Shown in pieces: positions 1-7,974 of a stretch of DNA of 64,000 nucleotides. The stretch covers positions 1 through 64,000 of the forward strand of contig NZ_BLZO01000013.1 in assembly GCF_014132355.1 (NCBI RefSeq). The letters are read 5' to 3'. The stretch comes from Okeania sp. KiyG1. GTDB taxonomy: Bacteria; Cyanobacteriota; Cyanobacteriia; Cyanobacteriales; Microcoleaceae. Under the pieces are notes generated by a model, which was not told the DNA's origin, did no database searches, and worked only from the letters and a program-made list of their open reading frames with translations. Position 1 is the stretch's first letter; each line of letters opens with the position of its first letter. Both the position numbers and the translations under genes were made by a program.

Positions 1-1
1 T

Positions 2-253
2 CATGGGACAAATACATTTGATTCACCTACACATCAAATAGTTTACGAACCAGACCACGCTACTATGTCTATCATAGACCGCAGGACTGGCCAAACTGTT
101 AATAGTGTTCGTGATGGTGACGGATGGATTGATAGTGGTTCAAATGCTTCTGCGGATATGTTGCACGAGTTTTTGAGACGGCAAGACCGCTTGGAAAAAG
201 AAGCTCGGGAGAAGATGAACTCAGATAGAGGCAGAGAACAACTTAGCAGATAA
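2..253 (+). CDS. C-terminal part of an unknown protein, cut by window start
   Basis: The frame is open from the first base through the stop at 251-253, so this is probably the tail of a longer gene rather than a 62-residue protein starting at the ATG at 65. The visible residues are polar and charged. They include a Gly/Asp-rich stretch (DGDGWIDSGSN) and end in a charged helix-like segment rich in Glu, Lys and Arg. I recognise no domain and propose no function. Confidence 0.4.
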   Translation, partial: HGTNTFDSPTHQIVYEPDHATMSIIDRRTGQTVNSVRDGDGWIDSGSNASADMLHEFLRRQDRLEKEAREKMNSDRGREQLSR

Positions 254-354
254 AGATACTCTCTTAACGAAAAGTAAAATTGTGCAATAGGGAGTAGATA
301 TTGCCTATTTCCTTCTCATAACGACCATTTTTTCAGCCTACTTAATAATATATT

Positions 355-522
355 ATGAGCGAATGTTACCCCGTCTTAAAAATCCCCAAAAAAATACTTG
401 ATATTGATGTACAAATACCTGATATAAAAATACCTGAACCCACAGTCCCTTTGCGTACCAAAAAACCTGTCAAACCTTTGATGCCTAAACTAATAAAACC
501 TAAAAACTCAAATTTATATTAA
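355..522 (+). CDS. Small proline/lysine-rich hypothetical protein (55 aa)
   Basis: An ATG at 355 opens a 55-codon frame ending at TAA 520-522. The C-terminal half is rich in Pro and Lys with repeated KP/IP steps (for example KKPVKPLMPKLIKPK). There is no membrane segment and no recognisable domain. No clear Shine-Dalgarno sequence precedes it. It sits between two other plasmid-type genes on the same strand, and could be a real small gene or chance. Confidence 0.25.
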   Translation: MSECYPVLKIPKKILDIDVQIPDIKIPEPTVPLRTKKPVKPLMPKLIKPKNSNLY

Positions 523-622
523 TTAGTTTGGGTGTGTTTTTTATGTCTTTTTTTATACCTATGCCTTATGGAGCAATTGTGCTAGCATTAGGATTTATAT
601 TAGGGGTGTTTTTATTTTTATA

Positions 623-1305
623 ATGAGTTCAATTATACAACAAAAAAAACTGAACATGACTCGGCTTTAAGACAATATGAACAGGCATTAAAGCAATGGC
701 AAAATCAGGAATTGGCAACTACTAATAGCCACAGTCAAATTTTAACAAATCAGATTGATTTTATTCAAAGGAATAAGGTCATTGAACACTATAAACATCG
801 GTTCAACCAGCTCGAAGTATTGTCTCCTACTCCGGGAAGCTCTGCACCAAAAGGTCGCACTGAATTTAGTTTTTATGATAAATTAAATCGTTATTTTCCT
901 GGGCAAATATTAATAGATTACAAGATGGTAAAATATGTAGAATATCCATATACTCCAGACTTTATTTTACATTTGCCAGCGTGGAACTTATATGTAGATA
1001 TTGAAATAGATGAGCCTTATGATGCAAAGAAAAGGAAACCTACTCACTGTATTGATGTTCCGAAAGATACAAATAGAGATGATTTCTTTTTGGATAAAAA
1101 TTGGGTTGTGATTCGTTTTGCTGAAGAACAAATTGTAGAATCCCCTAAAAGTTGTTGTAAATTTATTGCATCAGTTGTAAGCAAATTAACTGGTCAAACT
1201 TTACCTGGAGAATTAAAAGATGTGCCTAGATTAAAAGATGTGCCTAGATGGAATACAAAAAAAGCGAAACGGATGGCTCGGAAAAAATACCGCAATTATT
1301 ATTAA
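623..1305 (+). CDS. PD-(D/E)XK-like nuclease-fold protein, read through an A8 tract
   Basis: The long frame (TTG 712 to TAA 1305) has no good start. It is open back to about 604, and its protein-like reading continues upstream (DSALRQYEQALKQWQNQE). An ATG at 623 in the +1-related frame reads MSSIIQQKK and reaches an A8 tract at 642-649, where a -1 shift joins the long frame. The core (YTPDFILHLPAWNLYVDIEIDEPYD) has the spacing of a PD-(D/E)XK nuclease core: PDF, then an acidic EID strand. The C-terminus is basic and carries a six-residue direct repeat (LKDVPR twice). I infer a DNA-end or nicking nuclease fold; the exact family is not recognised. Without a shift only a 15-residue peptide would be made from 623, or the TTG at 712 would have to be used. 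Confidence 0.5.
642..649 (+). promoter_or_regulatory. A8 slippery tract, in phase for -1 slippage
   Basis: In the frame from ATG 623 the codons read CAA AAA AAA CTG, giving the canonical xxA AAA AAA phase. A zero-frame stop follows at 668-670. A weak inverted repeat (GCTTTAA 664-670 with TTAAAGC 688-694) lies 14 nt downstream, farther than usual for a frameshift stimulator. Confidence 0.35.
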
Positions 1306-1862
1306 ATATTTCCAACGCTCCACACATTTTATATGCAAGGAGTCCCATCAAACTATAGCGATCGCATTACATCATATCAAGACCTATACGGCATCATGCA
1401 AACCATAGTTTATCCTTTTCTGCCCACTCTCAACATCATAATATTTTACTCCCACCATTATTTGGTGCGATTCTATAATAGGCCATCAACTTTTGACGAA
1501 AGCTATAACACGCCTACTAGGCCAAAACGTGTCCCCTAAATTTATTTCCTCATTGAACCTGACAATAAATTCAACCAGCTCAATGATTTTCGTGGCCTTT
1601 TATTTCATTCAGACTTTTCTGGCTAAAATTTCAGTAAATATAATTAAGCTATTACTAACTAATTTATTTTTTATACAAATTGCTAAAATTAAAGTAATCG
1701 TGCTATGATAAAAGATATAAAGCAGTAAAAGAAATACATAGACACAAAAAAGTATTAAAAATCTCTCAAAGCCGAGAAAATTAAAAGGTAATAAAAAGAG
1801 GATAAAAACTGTGACAAAATAACTCTTGAGAAGCGTACTTTTAAAGAGCTATTACAGTAATC
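1306..1862. other. Gene-free stretch before the recombinase
   Basis: I see no convincing gene here; the short frames lack coding character. It holds one HIP1 site near 1360. A possible promoter is TTGCTA at 1680-1685, an 18-nt spacer and TATGAT at 1704-1709, which would give a leader of about 150 nt for the recombinase gene. Confidence 0.35.
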
Positions 1863-2807
1863 ATGGAAATTCTCTCTCGACCTGACCAGGGCCACCTTAA
1901 ACTTACTGCCCCTGTCCCTCTTAACCAACATCCTGTGGGGGTCTATTTGGCCTCTTTGAGTCCTGGTTCTGTGGTCACAATGAGACAGTCTCTCAACACT
2001 ATGGCCTCTCTCTTGACGAGGGGTGAGTGTGATGCTTTTACTCTGGATTGGTCTAAACTCCGCTACCAACACACCGCTGCACTCAAAGTTGTCCTTAGAC
2101 AAAAATATTCCCCATCCACTGTCAATAAAATGCTTTGTGCTTTGAGGCGGGTATTAAAAGAGGCTGTGCGTTTGGATTTAATCGACCCAAAAGACTATTC
2201 AAATGCAATTGATTTATCTAATATGAGAGTTCAAGGAAAACCTAGAGGTCGCGCTCTTACTCGTTCTGAAATTACACGCATCATGGAGGTCTGTCAGTCA
2301 GATGCACCAATAGATGTGAGAGATACTGCCATAATTGCTATCCTACGGGGTACGGGTCTGCGTCGAGCTGAAGTGGTTAATTTAGACTTAGAAGATTTTG
2401 ACCCTACAACCGGAAAGGTGCAGGTTCGTCTGGGGAAGGGAGGTAAAGATAGAATGGTTTATTTGCCAGAGAGTGCGATCGCACTTGTGGAAAATTGGTT
2501 AAAGGTAAGAGGAGAGATGCCTGGACCATTATTATGTCCGATTAATAAGGGTGGCAACTTACAGATGCGCAGGATGTGTCCTGATGCTGTGTTGAAGATT
2601 TTGAAGAAGCGCGCTCTACAAGCTGGTGTTGAGGAGTTTAGTCCCCATGATTTTCGGAGAACGTTTTGTTCTGACCTCCTTGACGCAAATGTAGATATTG
2701 TAACTGTTCAGAAATTAGCAGGTCATGCTTCACCCGTTACTACAGCGAAGTATGATCGGCGGGGTGAAGAGACTAAACGACGGGCGGTACAAAATTTGGA
2801 GTTTTAA
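1863..2807 (+). CDS. Tyrosine recombinase / integrase
   Basis: This 314-residue protein has the layout of the tyrosine site-specific recombinases. An N-terminal SAM-like arm/core-binding domain covers roughly residues 25-115, and the catalytic domain roughly 130-305. The catalytic set is visible: Arg in GTGLRRAE (about R167), Lys in the beta-hairpin GKGGKDR (about 192-195), HDFRR (H262, R265), LAGHAS (H288) and the nucleophile in TTAKYD (Y297). All are present, so it should be active. Members cut and rejoin DNA through a 3'-phosphotyrosine to integrate elements or resolve dimers. An inverted-repeat region begins about 400 bp downstream and could be its substrate. The ATG at 1863 is used; no strong Shine-Dalgarno sequence is seen. 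Confidence 0.9.
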   Translation: MEILSRPDQGHLKLTAPVPLNQHPVGVYLASLSPGSVVTMRQSLNTMASLLTRGECDAFTLDWSKLRYQHTAALKVVLRQKYSPSTVNKMLCALRRVLKEAVRLDLIDPKDYSNAIDLSNMRVQGKPRGRALTRSEITRIMEVCQSDAPIDVRDTAIIAILRGTGLRRAEVVNLDLEDFDPTTGKVQVRLGKGGKDRMVYLPESAIALVENWLKVRGEMPGPLLCPINKGGNLQMRRMCPDAVLKILKKRALQAGVEEFSPHDFRRTFCSDLLDANVDIVTVQKLAGHASPVTTAKYDRRGEETKRRAVQNLEF

Positions 2808-2919
2808 TAATCAACAATATGATCTTAATCAACGCAAAACATTTTATTTTTCTTGGCGGGAAACACATTTTTGAGTCCCAAAATGAGGAGCTGGAACTAA
2901 TTATTTCTTATAAACATTT

Positions 2920-3135
2920 TTGGCTATATCTATTTCTTCAATAACATTACTTATATTGTATTATCTGGCATTTGTTAGTTCAAAACAAATAATGACACAA
3001 CCTTTTTCTAAAATTGAGAAAATTTTTCTTAATATAATATTTCCATACGCCTTTAAGTTACTACCTGCAATTACTATATTGAGTTCGATTATTTGTACCA
3101 TTATGTACATATTCGATTTTAACATTAAAGGTTAA
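2920..3135 (+). CDS. Possible small two-helix membrane protein
   Basis: The frame starts at TTG 2920, just after an in-frame TAA at 2911, and encodes 71 residues. Two hydrophobic stretches (about residues 4-20 and 47-66) flank a short polar loop, as in small toxin-like or bitopic membrane proteins. The TTG start and lack of a ribosome-binding site make it uncertain. It may be chance in AT-rich DNA. Confidence 0.2.
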   Translation: MAISISSITLLILYYLAFVSSKQIMTQPFSKIEKIFLNIIFPYAFKLLPAITILSSIICTIMYIFDFNIKG

Positions 3136-3199
3136 GCAATAAAACTATATTTACCCTTCCATATCCTTCATTATTACTTATAAATAGTATAGTCGGCGA

Positions 3200-3353
3200 A
3201 CACATTTCAGGCCGCTAGCTAAACTTTTTACCCAACACGACCGCAAGAGAATTAATTGTATTTATTTTAAGATTAGTAGAGTGCGGTGTCGGTCAGCCGT
3301 TGCACTAAAAAGTTTGCCTGAAATGTTTAGGTATTATTCAGAACATTTCAGCC
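3200..3353. repeat. Inverted-repeat cluster built on ACATTTCAG
   Basis: Three copies of ACATTTCAG(G) occur: forward at about 3202-3211, reversed within 3316-3327, and forward at 3342-3353. The last two form a 12-bp stem with a 14-nt loop. The first and second also share a farther AAACTTTTTA block, so they form a longer imperfect inverted repeat of about 30 bp per arm with an 11-nt gap. Otherwise 3136-3628 contains no convincing gene. Confidence 0.5.
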
Positions 3354-3628
3354 ATTTAAAAAATAATATCTTCGTCTATTTCTTCATTATTATTTTCAGT
3401 TTTTCCACACAATTCTCGATAGTTATGAAGCAACCATTTAGGCCATTCTATCTCACCTTTTTTCTCCCCTAAAACCAACCACAAAATACCACCGTTGGCC
3501 ATGCAAACATCTGGAATGCTTGCTGTATCTTGCTTTCCACAACTGCCGTTTGAAACGGAGGGTGGTTGTGGAGTTGGGTTTGAGGCAACCCAAATATTTC
3601 AGCGTTCGCCCTTTAGCTATAAACAAGC

Positions 3629-3654
3629 TTTCCGATAGCAAATGCTACCGGAAA
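3629..3654. repeat. 26-bp palindromic element, TTTCC...GGAAA type
   Basis: A near-perfect palindrome starts TTTCCGATAGC and ends GCTACCGGAAA. The same element, inverted, lies inside a coding gene at 27425-27450. This intergenic copy sits just after the 3' side of the ribbon-helix-helix gene. Confidence 0.6.
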
Positions 3655-3693
3655 AACAGATGCAAAAAAAAGACAAGAGCGTACGCTTTAAAA

Positions 3694-3918
3694 CTAACTA
3701 GCCTGATGTTGTGAAAAAAACCGCACCGCTTCTCTGATTAACTCATTTTTTGTGCAACCTCTACGCTTTGCTTCTACGACCACCCATTCATCCAAATCTA
3801 CAGGTAATCTAACACCCAAAGTACCAGCTAAAGGTGTGTGATTAGGACTGGCAAATTTACCCTTATTTCTGGTCTTAGCTACTGTCTCATATCCTATATT
3901 TTTAGTCTTTGTGGCCAT
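3694..3918 (-). CDS. Ribbon-helix-helix (CopG/Arc-like) DNA-binding protein
   Basis: The C-terminal 45 residues match the ribbon-helix-helix fold. A short beta-strand (LGVRLPVDLDEWV) is followed by two helices (EAKRRGCTKNELIREAVRFF). This is the usual layout of plasmid and toxin-antitoxin autorepressors. I choose the ATG at 3918 over the ATG at 3933, because a perfect AGGAGG lies five bases upstream of 3918 and falls inside the longer version. The basic N-terminal tail (about 28 residues) may add DNA contacts. The gene is divergent from the 4171 gene. Matching 14-bp repeats sit in both promoters, pointing to autoregulation and control of the neighbour. Confidence 0.8.
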   Translation of the reverse strand: MATKTKNIGYETVAKTRNKGKFASPNHTPLAGTLGVRLPVDLDEWVVVEAKRRGCTKNELIREAVRFFSQHQAS

Positions 3919-3946
3919 ACCTTCCTCCTGCATTATCTACATTTTT

Positions 3947-4039
3947 AGTATACCGCTCAACCGTGGTCTTAGTCTATTTTTTGGCCACAAAAATATTTGC
4001 TCTAGGTCCTTGACAAAACCGCTCAACCGCGTTTATAAT
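3947..4039. promoter_or_regulatory. Divergent promoters with a repeated operator
   Basis: The rightward promoter is TTGACA at 4010-4015, an 18-nt spacer and TATAAT at 4034-4039. The leftward promoter is TAGACT (complement of 3971-3976), an 18-nt spacer and TATACT (complement of 3947-3952). A direct repeat, ACCGCTCAACCG(T/C)G, occupies 3952-3965 and 4018-4031. It lies in the spacer of each promoter, where a ribbon-helix-helix protein would block RNA polymerase. Confidence 0.6.
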
Positions 4040-4079
4040 AGTAAGTATAGAAGGTAATAAAAACCATCTAAAAAACAAA

Positions 4080-4170
4080 GGACACCACCTAGTTACGCCG
4101 TGACAAAGCTCTAGGTGATGTCCCACCCCTAAGTAAATAGGAAACTGACCTAAGTAAATAGGAGACTAAT
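4080..4170 (+). promoter_or_regulatory. Structured leader and duplicated ribosome-binding repeat
   Basis: A stem (4080-4092 with 4111-4123, 12 of 13 pairs, 18-nt loop) sits in the 5' leader. It is followed by two tandem 21-bp copies of a CTAAGTAAATAGG unit (4129-4149 and 4150-4170). The second copy supplies the AGGAG ribosome-binding site for the ATG at 4171; the first is a near-duplicate with GGAAA instead. Confidence 0.5.
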
Positions 4171-5853
4171 ATGTTACTGAAATCCCAAACAATTATCAAG
4201 CAAGAAGAGTTGGTCTCTATCTTAGAAGCTCAACTCAAGAAAGCAAAATCCAGACTGACTGAGTTAACAAAAGCTGATACCAAGATTAAGTCAGTTGTTG
4301 CAGAACTAGAATCATTACTGACTGAGCATCCAGATTACAAACTGCTGGTAAGCGATCGCCTCGCACAACTCCAGCCTACTCCAGAACCGACACTAGCACC
4401 AGTAAGAATTGAGATTGAGTCTATTGAATCTGTGGATGAGTTGGAGAAAGCAGCAAAACAGGCAAAAGCAGGCATTTTTCCAGATCCAGAAACCCCCGCC
4501 CCTACTCCTTACACTCCTGTTTATGCTCCTGTAGAAATTCCTCTAACTCCACGAACAGAAGAAGATAAAATTTTAAACCCTACCGATATAGGCGTAGAGG
4601 AACAAGAAGAAAAAATTGTTACTGATTCCGACAAAAAAATAGAAAATACTCCCGACCCTAGCGAAACTTCATACTCATCATGGGATTCTGAACATGAGCA
4701 GGTACAATCCGTAGTATTGCCGATTCAATCCGACGACGAAGAAGAAAAAATTGCTCTGGTTGAAAAAGTATTGTCAGAACTGGATACTTTTGAATTTTCA
4801 AAGACCCGAGGCATTCCCAAGATAGCTATGTACATAGAAATTAAAGGCAAATCTTTAGGGATGATTTTTACCGACAAAGGTAATCTGTTAAGCACTATCG
4901 AGCTTGAAGAAAACTTGATTAGGACTTACGCATTAGATTTGCCTTTACTCCTAAAGGATGTGAACGAAGGTAAATCTATCACTCTTGATAATTATTGCTT
5001 ATCTAAAAAATCAGAAGTAGGCAAAGTTCAGCAGCAAAACAAGCCTACAGCTAAGGCTACTGTCGAAACTTTAAAAGCTGCTGATGTTGAGCAAGTAGAA
5101 GATGAGTCAATGGTTCAAAAACCTGAACCCACGCTCTCGCAACTGAAGCAACAATTGTTGAGCAAAAAGAACAAATCAGAATTAGAGGAATTTAAAGCAT
5201 CTATAGGTGCACCTATGGCTCTTGAGATTTGGGAAAGCTGCACCCATGCCGAGCGGAATCTCATAAAGTGCATCAACGTCGTCGCGGATTCCAAGCGAGC
5301 TGCCTTACCCTTTGACTTAGTTGGTTGGCACAACGCTCTAGGAAAGCTAGAAATTGCCCGGTATGTAGGTTTTTACTTATATGGCAAGCAAGTAGAGGAT
5401 TCCAAGCGGGTTATCTACTTAGTAAAGCATGACACATTCAAGATAGTAGATAAGCGATCGCTTAAAGGAGTAGATGCAAAGTCTCAAAAACCTTGCCCGA
5501 CTGACCTTGTGATTAAGTTAGAAGCTGCATTAGAAGCACAACCAGAACCAGAGCAACCTACAGCCCAGGAAATAGCCAATAATAACTTCACAGGACTAGG
5601 TCCCGCCAAAAATGCTCAAAGTGGCTCACCCACTGGAAAACTGGCAGAGGAGCCAGCATCCAAACCAAGCGTAGAAGCAGGCGACATCATTGAAGTACAT
5701 ACCAAAGACAGCATCGCTAACGGTAAAACTGTTGAGGTTAATTTCGTCAAAGAAGATGGGACAGTACACGTTGTCTGGGATGGTAAAAATGTATATATTC
5801 CAGCAAGCGGATACACGATATTTTCCAAAGGACTGAACCTAAAAAAAATATAA
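4171..5853 (+). CDS. Large acidic plasmid-type protein of unknown function
   Basis: This 560-residue protein has three visible zones. An N-terminal coiled-coil-like segment covers about residues 5-75. A long Pro/Glu/Thr-rich disordered middle covers about 75-190. More structured, well-packed segments follow after 200 and again at about 335-435 (for example MALEIWESCTHAERNLIKC). A C-terminal SH3-like strand region (about 505-555, GDIIEVHTKD...VHVVWDG) ends it. I recognise no enzyme motif. Promoter, operator and ribosome-binding site are all strong, so it is well expressed and probably controlled by the adjacent repressor. An A8 tract overlaps its last codons, and the -1 frame runs on into the 5907 gene. 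Some protein may therefore be made as a fusion of about 850 residues. Confidence 0.75.
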   Translation: MLLKSQTIIKQEELVSILEAQLKKAKSRLTELTKADTKIKSVVAELESLLTEHPDYKLLVSDRLAQLQPTPEPTLAPVRIEIESIESVDELEKAAKQAKAGIFPDPETPAPTPYTPVYAPVEIPLTPRTEEDKILNPTDIGVEEQEEKIVTDSDKKIENTPDPSETSYSSWDSEHEQVQSVVLPIQSDDEEEKIALVEKVLSELDTFEFSKTRGIPKIAMYIEIKGKSLGMIFTDKGNLLSTIELEENLIRTYALDLPLLLKDVNEGKSITLDNYCLSKKSEVGKVQQQNKPTAKATVETLKAADVEQVEDESMVQKPEPTLSQLKQQLLSKKNKSELEEFKASIGAPMALEIWESCTHAERNLIKCINVVADSKRAALPFDLVGWHNALGKLEIARYVGFYLYGKQVEDSKRVIYLVKHDTFKIVDKRSLKGVDAKSQKPCPTDLVIKLEAALEAQPEPEQPTAQEIANNNFTGLGPAKNAQSGSPTGKLAEEPASKPSVEAGDIIEVHTKDSIANGKTVEVNFVKEDGTVHVVWDGKNVYIPASGYTIFSKGLNLKKI

Positions 5854-5915
5854 AGTCATCCGAGGCGTGTAATAATTCCGCCTCCTCCCTAGACGGGGCG
5901 GATACCTTGGATGAC
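5841..5915 (+). promoter_or_regulatory. Candidate programmed -1 frameshift signal
   Basis: Codons CTA AAA AAA ATA TAA carry an in-phase A AAA AAA heptamer at 5841-5847, one codon before the stop. After a 7-nt spacer comes a stem, 5855-5865 (GTCATCCGAGG) with 5905-5915 (CCTTGGATGAC), 10 of 11 paired. An inner CCGCC/GGCGG stem lies inside it. The -1 frame is open from here straight into the next gene. The 3' arm of the stem also contains the TTG that would otherwise be the start of that gene. Confidence 0.55.
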
Positions 5916-6734
5916 TACATTCCAGATGATTTTGACTTTAGCTTTTTGTACGATGATGATGATCCAAGCTGGTTAGACAAAATAAAAGTTGAGATTGAAC
6001 AATTAGAAGGGTTTCGAGTCGAACATAACGAATTGATTCTAAAGGTTTGGCATTATGGGACTGAGGTAGGGGCTTGTCATCATCTCGGTAGCTATCTAAA
6101 CATCACACCCACACTGATAAACGAACTGGCAAAGTATGATTTAGAGCTAGAAAGGTTTATGTGTGATGAGGATATTTACTACCAGCTCATCAAACCAAAA
6201 CACATCTTACATCCAAAAATCAGACCAGACCTGCATCTTAGTATCCAGTGGTCAAAAGATTTACACCCCAATTACGGGTACATCAACGGGCATTATTTTG
6301 GATACCACCGGAATGATTACCACGGTAAATATATCCAATTAGTATATCGTCACCAGATTTATATGTCCTTCTCTTGTACTACTCCAGACCATATAAAGCC
6401 GTATTTTGATAAGATTTGGCAGGAGCTCTTGGATACTGAATATATACGTCATCCCAAGGAAATCAGGATAGGCTCAAAGGTAGCAAATTACTTACCGGAT
6501 GGTTTTAAAGCCTATAAAACTGATGATGATGGTCAGTGCAAAGTATCTCGAAGTAAGGAAAAGTATTGCTACATAAAGCGTTTGCGTGACAATGAATATT
6601 ACACCAGCTTTTCTATCAATTGGGCGCTACACCCTTCTGAGAAAACTAGCAGTTTGACTGAAGCAGTGGGAGCAGCTTTAAGGATGATAGCAAAAATGTC
6701 AACAAAAACGCCCCTATCCATTAAAAATCAATAG
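5907..6734 (+). CDS. Acidic protein with an HYGTxVG domain, unknown function
   Basis: This 275-residue product starts DDYIPDDFDFSF and then has a run of Asp. Its first 100 residues (PSWLDKIKVEIEQLEGF...HYGTEVGACHH...INELAKYDLELE) are clearly homologous to the protein at 27665-28342. The only start codon in frame is TTG 5907, buried in a stem, and the frame is open upstream back to 5787. It may therefore be expressed mainly as a -1 frameshift extension of the 4171 product. The C-terminal half has many Tyr and Trp residues and no known motif. There is no signal peptide or membrane segment. Confidence 0.65.
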   Translation: MDDYIPDDFDFSFLYDDDDPSWLDKIKVEIEQLEGFRVEHNELILKVWHYGTEVGACHHLGSYLNITPTLINELAKYDLELERFMCDEDIYYQLIKPKHILHPKIRPDLHLSIQWSKDLHPNYGYINGHYFGYHRNDYHGKYIQLVYRHQIYMSFSCTTPDHIKPYFDKIWQELLDTEYIRHPKEIRIGSKVANYLPDGFKAYKTDDDGQCKVSRSKEKYCYIKRLRDNEYYTSFSINWALHPSEKTSSLTEAVGAALRMIAKMSTKTPLSIKNQ

Positions 6735-6753
6735 TTAAGGAAATTATATAACA

Positions 6754-7390
6754 ATGACAACAACACTTAATGTATTCGGAACTAAGCCAGAAAATGCAAT
6801 TCTAGTTGCAGACGACATTCCCAACCTTCGCTGTAACTGTCAAGAGGGTCAGTGGAAGCTCGGAGAAGAGGCTCTAGGTAATAAATTAGAATGTAGCATC
6901 CTTAAATTCTCCAAGTGGTTTGGCACTCTTGGCCAAACAAAAGATACACTTTGGGGACAGATATTTATGATTGCAGAGAACTCCGGAACTAGCCCTGATA
7001 TATTCCGGGAGTGCCTTATGGTTACATATCAAAAAACACGATCGCCCTCGTAGCTTCTTAAATTTAGTAACCAAATTACAATGTCAAGGGGTCGAAGCTG
7101 CTGAGGGAGTATTTATCGCCTCTTTCAAAAAACACTCCGGGCAAAAACCCGATGATACCGGAGTTGTTAAGCCTATCAACTATTACTCAATAGAGTGGAC
7201 CTGGCGAAAACGGACAAAGGAAGACAATTCCATAGAACAGCTTTGTGCAACATTGAACGATTCTGGCAAATTTGTCGATCCTCAAAGTACTGGCAAGATG
7301 CAGTGCTTGGATGGCCTGTCTGCCCCTGATCTCCAGCACATTATCAGCGTCCGACAGCAAGATAAATTATTAGCCGGGACTGACTTCTAG
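6754..7390 (+). CDS. Unknown protein split by a frame change at an A6 tract
   Basis: The ATG at 6754 opens a frame that ends at 7053. The reading continues naturally in the +1 frame (HDRPRSFLNLVTKLQ) to the stop at 7390. The switch is at the A6 tract 7031-7036. Joined, the product is about 212 residues, with an N-terminal half containing a Cys pair (LRCNCQEGQW) and a C-terminal half ending in a charged tail. I do not recognise the family. It could be a frameshift mutation, a sequencing error or slippage. The preceding gene ends 19 bp upstream, so they are likely cotranscribed. Confidence 0.5.
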
Positions 7391-7398
7391 TTTTGTTC

Positions 7399-7416
7399 GG
7401 GGGTTTCACAAACCCC
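7399..7416 (+). terminator. Stem-loop after the 6754 gene
   Basis: GGGGTTT (7400-7406) pairs with AAACCCC (7410-7416) across a 3-nt loop, eight bases after the stop codon. The following bases are only moderately T-rich, so termination may be weak. Confidence 0.5.
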
Positions 7417-7457
7417 TTAAACTTTCCTTGTTTTCTTAATAATTACTAGAAAATAAA

Positions 7458-7967
7458 ATGGTTGAAGCTATTGGCAGAATTAGTAATATTTCCTCATTTC
7501 AGGACTGGTGTGAAAGCAAGCACCATCTAATGCGTCGGGGTAGGTATAGACTAGATTTTAAGAGGATATTTTTAACTTTAGGTTGGAGCGTGACCCTGGA
7601 TAAACCTCCTCTCTATCTACCCGCGCACAAAGATAAGCGAATGAACAGACTGGCAAGTAAATATTGTCCCAACTGGAAAATATCCTTGCTTTGTTATTAC
7701 GAGAAGGGTGGCGGGATTAAACCACATCGGGACGCAACAGGATACGGGAAAATTGGTTATTCCTTGAGTACCACCGATTTTATGTTCAAGCATGATGGTA
7801 CACCGCATTCTTGCAAAGCTGGTACTATTTATAGGTTTGAAACCAAAAAGACACATGAAGTACCTCCACTTCCACATCCCAGATCTGTTTTAATTTGGTG
7901 GGAGCCGGATTGGCAATATTGGAATAAGTATTGGAATCAGGTGCAGCAACTCGAATTACCTCTTTAA
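7458..7967 (+). CDS. 2-oxoglutarate/Fe(II) oxygenase-like protein (AlkB-like)
   Basis: This 169-residue protein shows a plausible jelly-roll dioxygenase core. KPHRD supplies His90 and Asp92, THEV supplies His133, and Arg142 follows in HPRSVLIWW. This is the H-x-D...H...R order used by AlkB-type enzymes to hold iron and 2-oxoglutarate. The segment before it (CYYEKGGGI) resembles the strand that leads into the HxD motif in that family. AlkB-type proteins repair alkylated nucleic acids or modify proteins. The substrate here cannot be read from sequence, and the family call is by motif only. Confidence 0.55.
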   Translation: MVEAIGRISNISSFQDWCESKHHLMRRGRYRLDFKRIFLTLGWSVTLDKPPLYLPAHKDKRMNRLASKYCPNWKISLLCYYEKGGGIKPHRDATGYGKIGYSLSTTDFMFKHDGTPHSCKAGTIYRFETKKTHEVPPLPHPRSVLIWWEPDWQYWNKYWNQVQQLELPL

Positions 7968-7974
7968 AGGTTTT

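Noticed and set aside
1333-1708. Two short plus-strand frames
   Set aside because: Composition is AT-driven, no ribosome-binding site, and no coherent protein pattern.
3453-3641. Minus-strand frame of 62 codons
   Set aside because: No domain or ribosome-binding site; it runs through the palindrome and looks non-coding.
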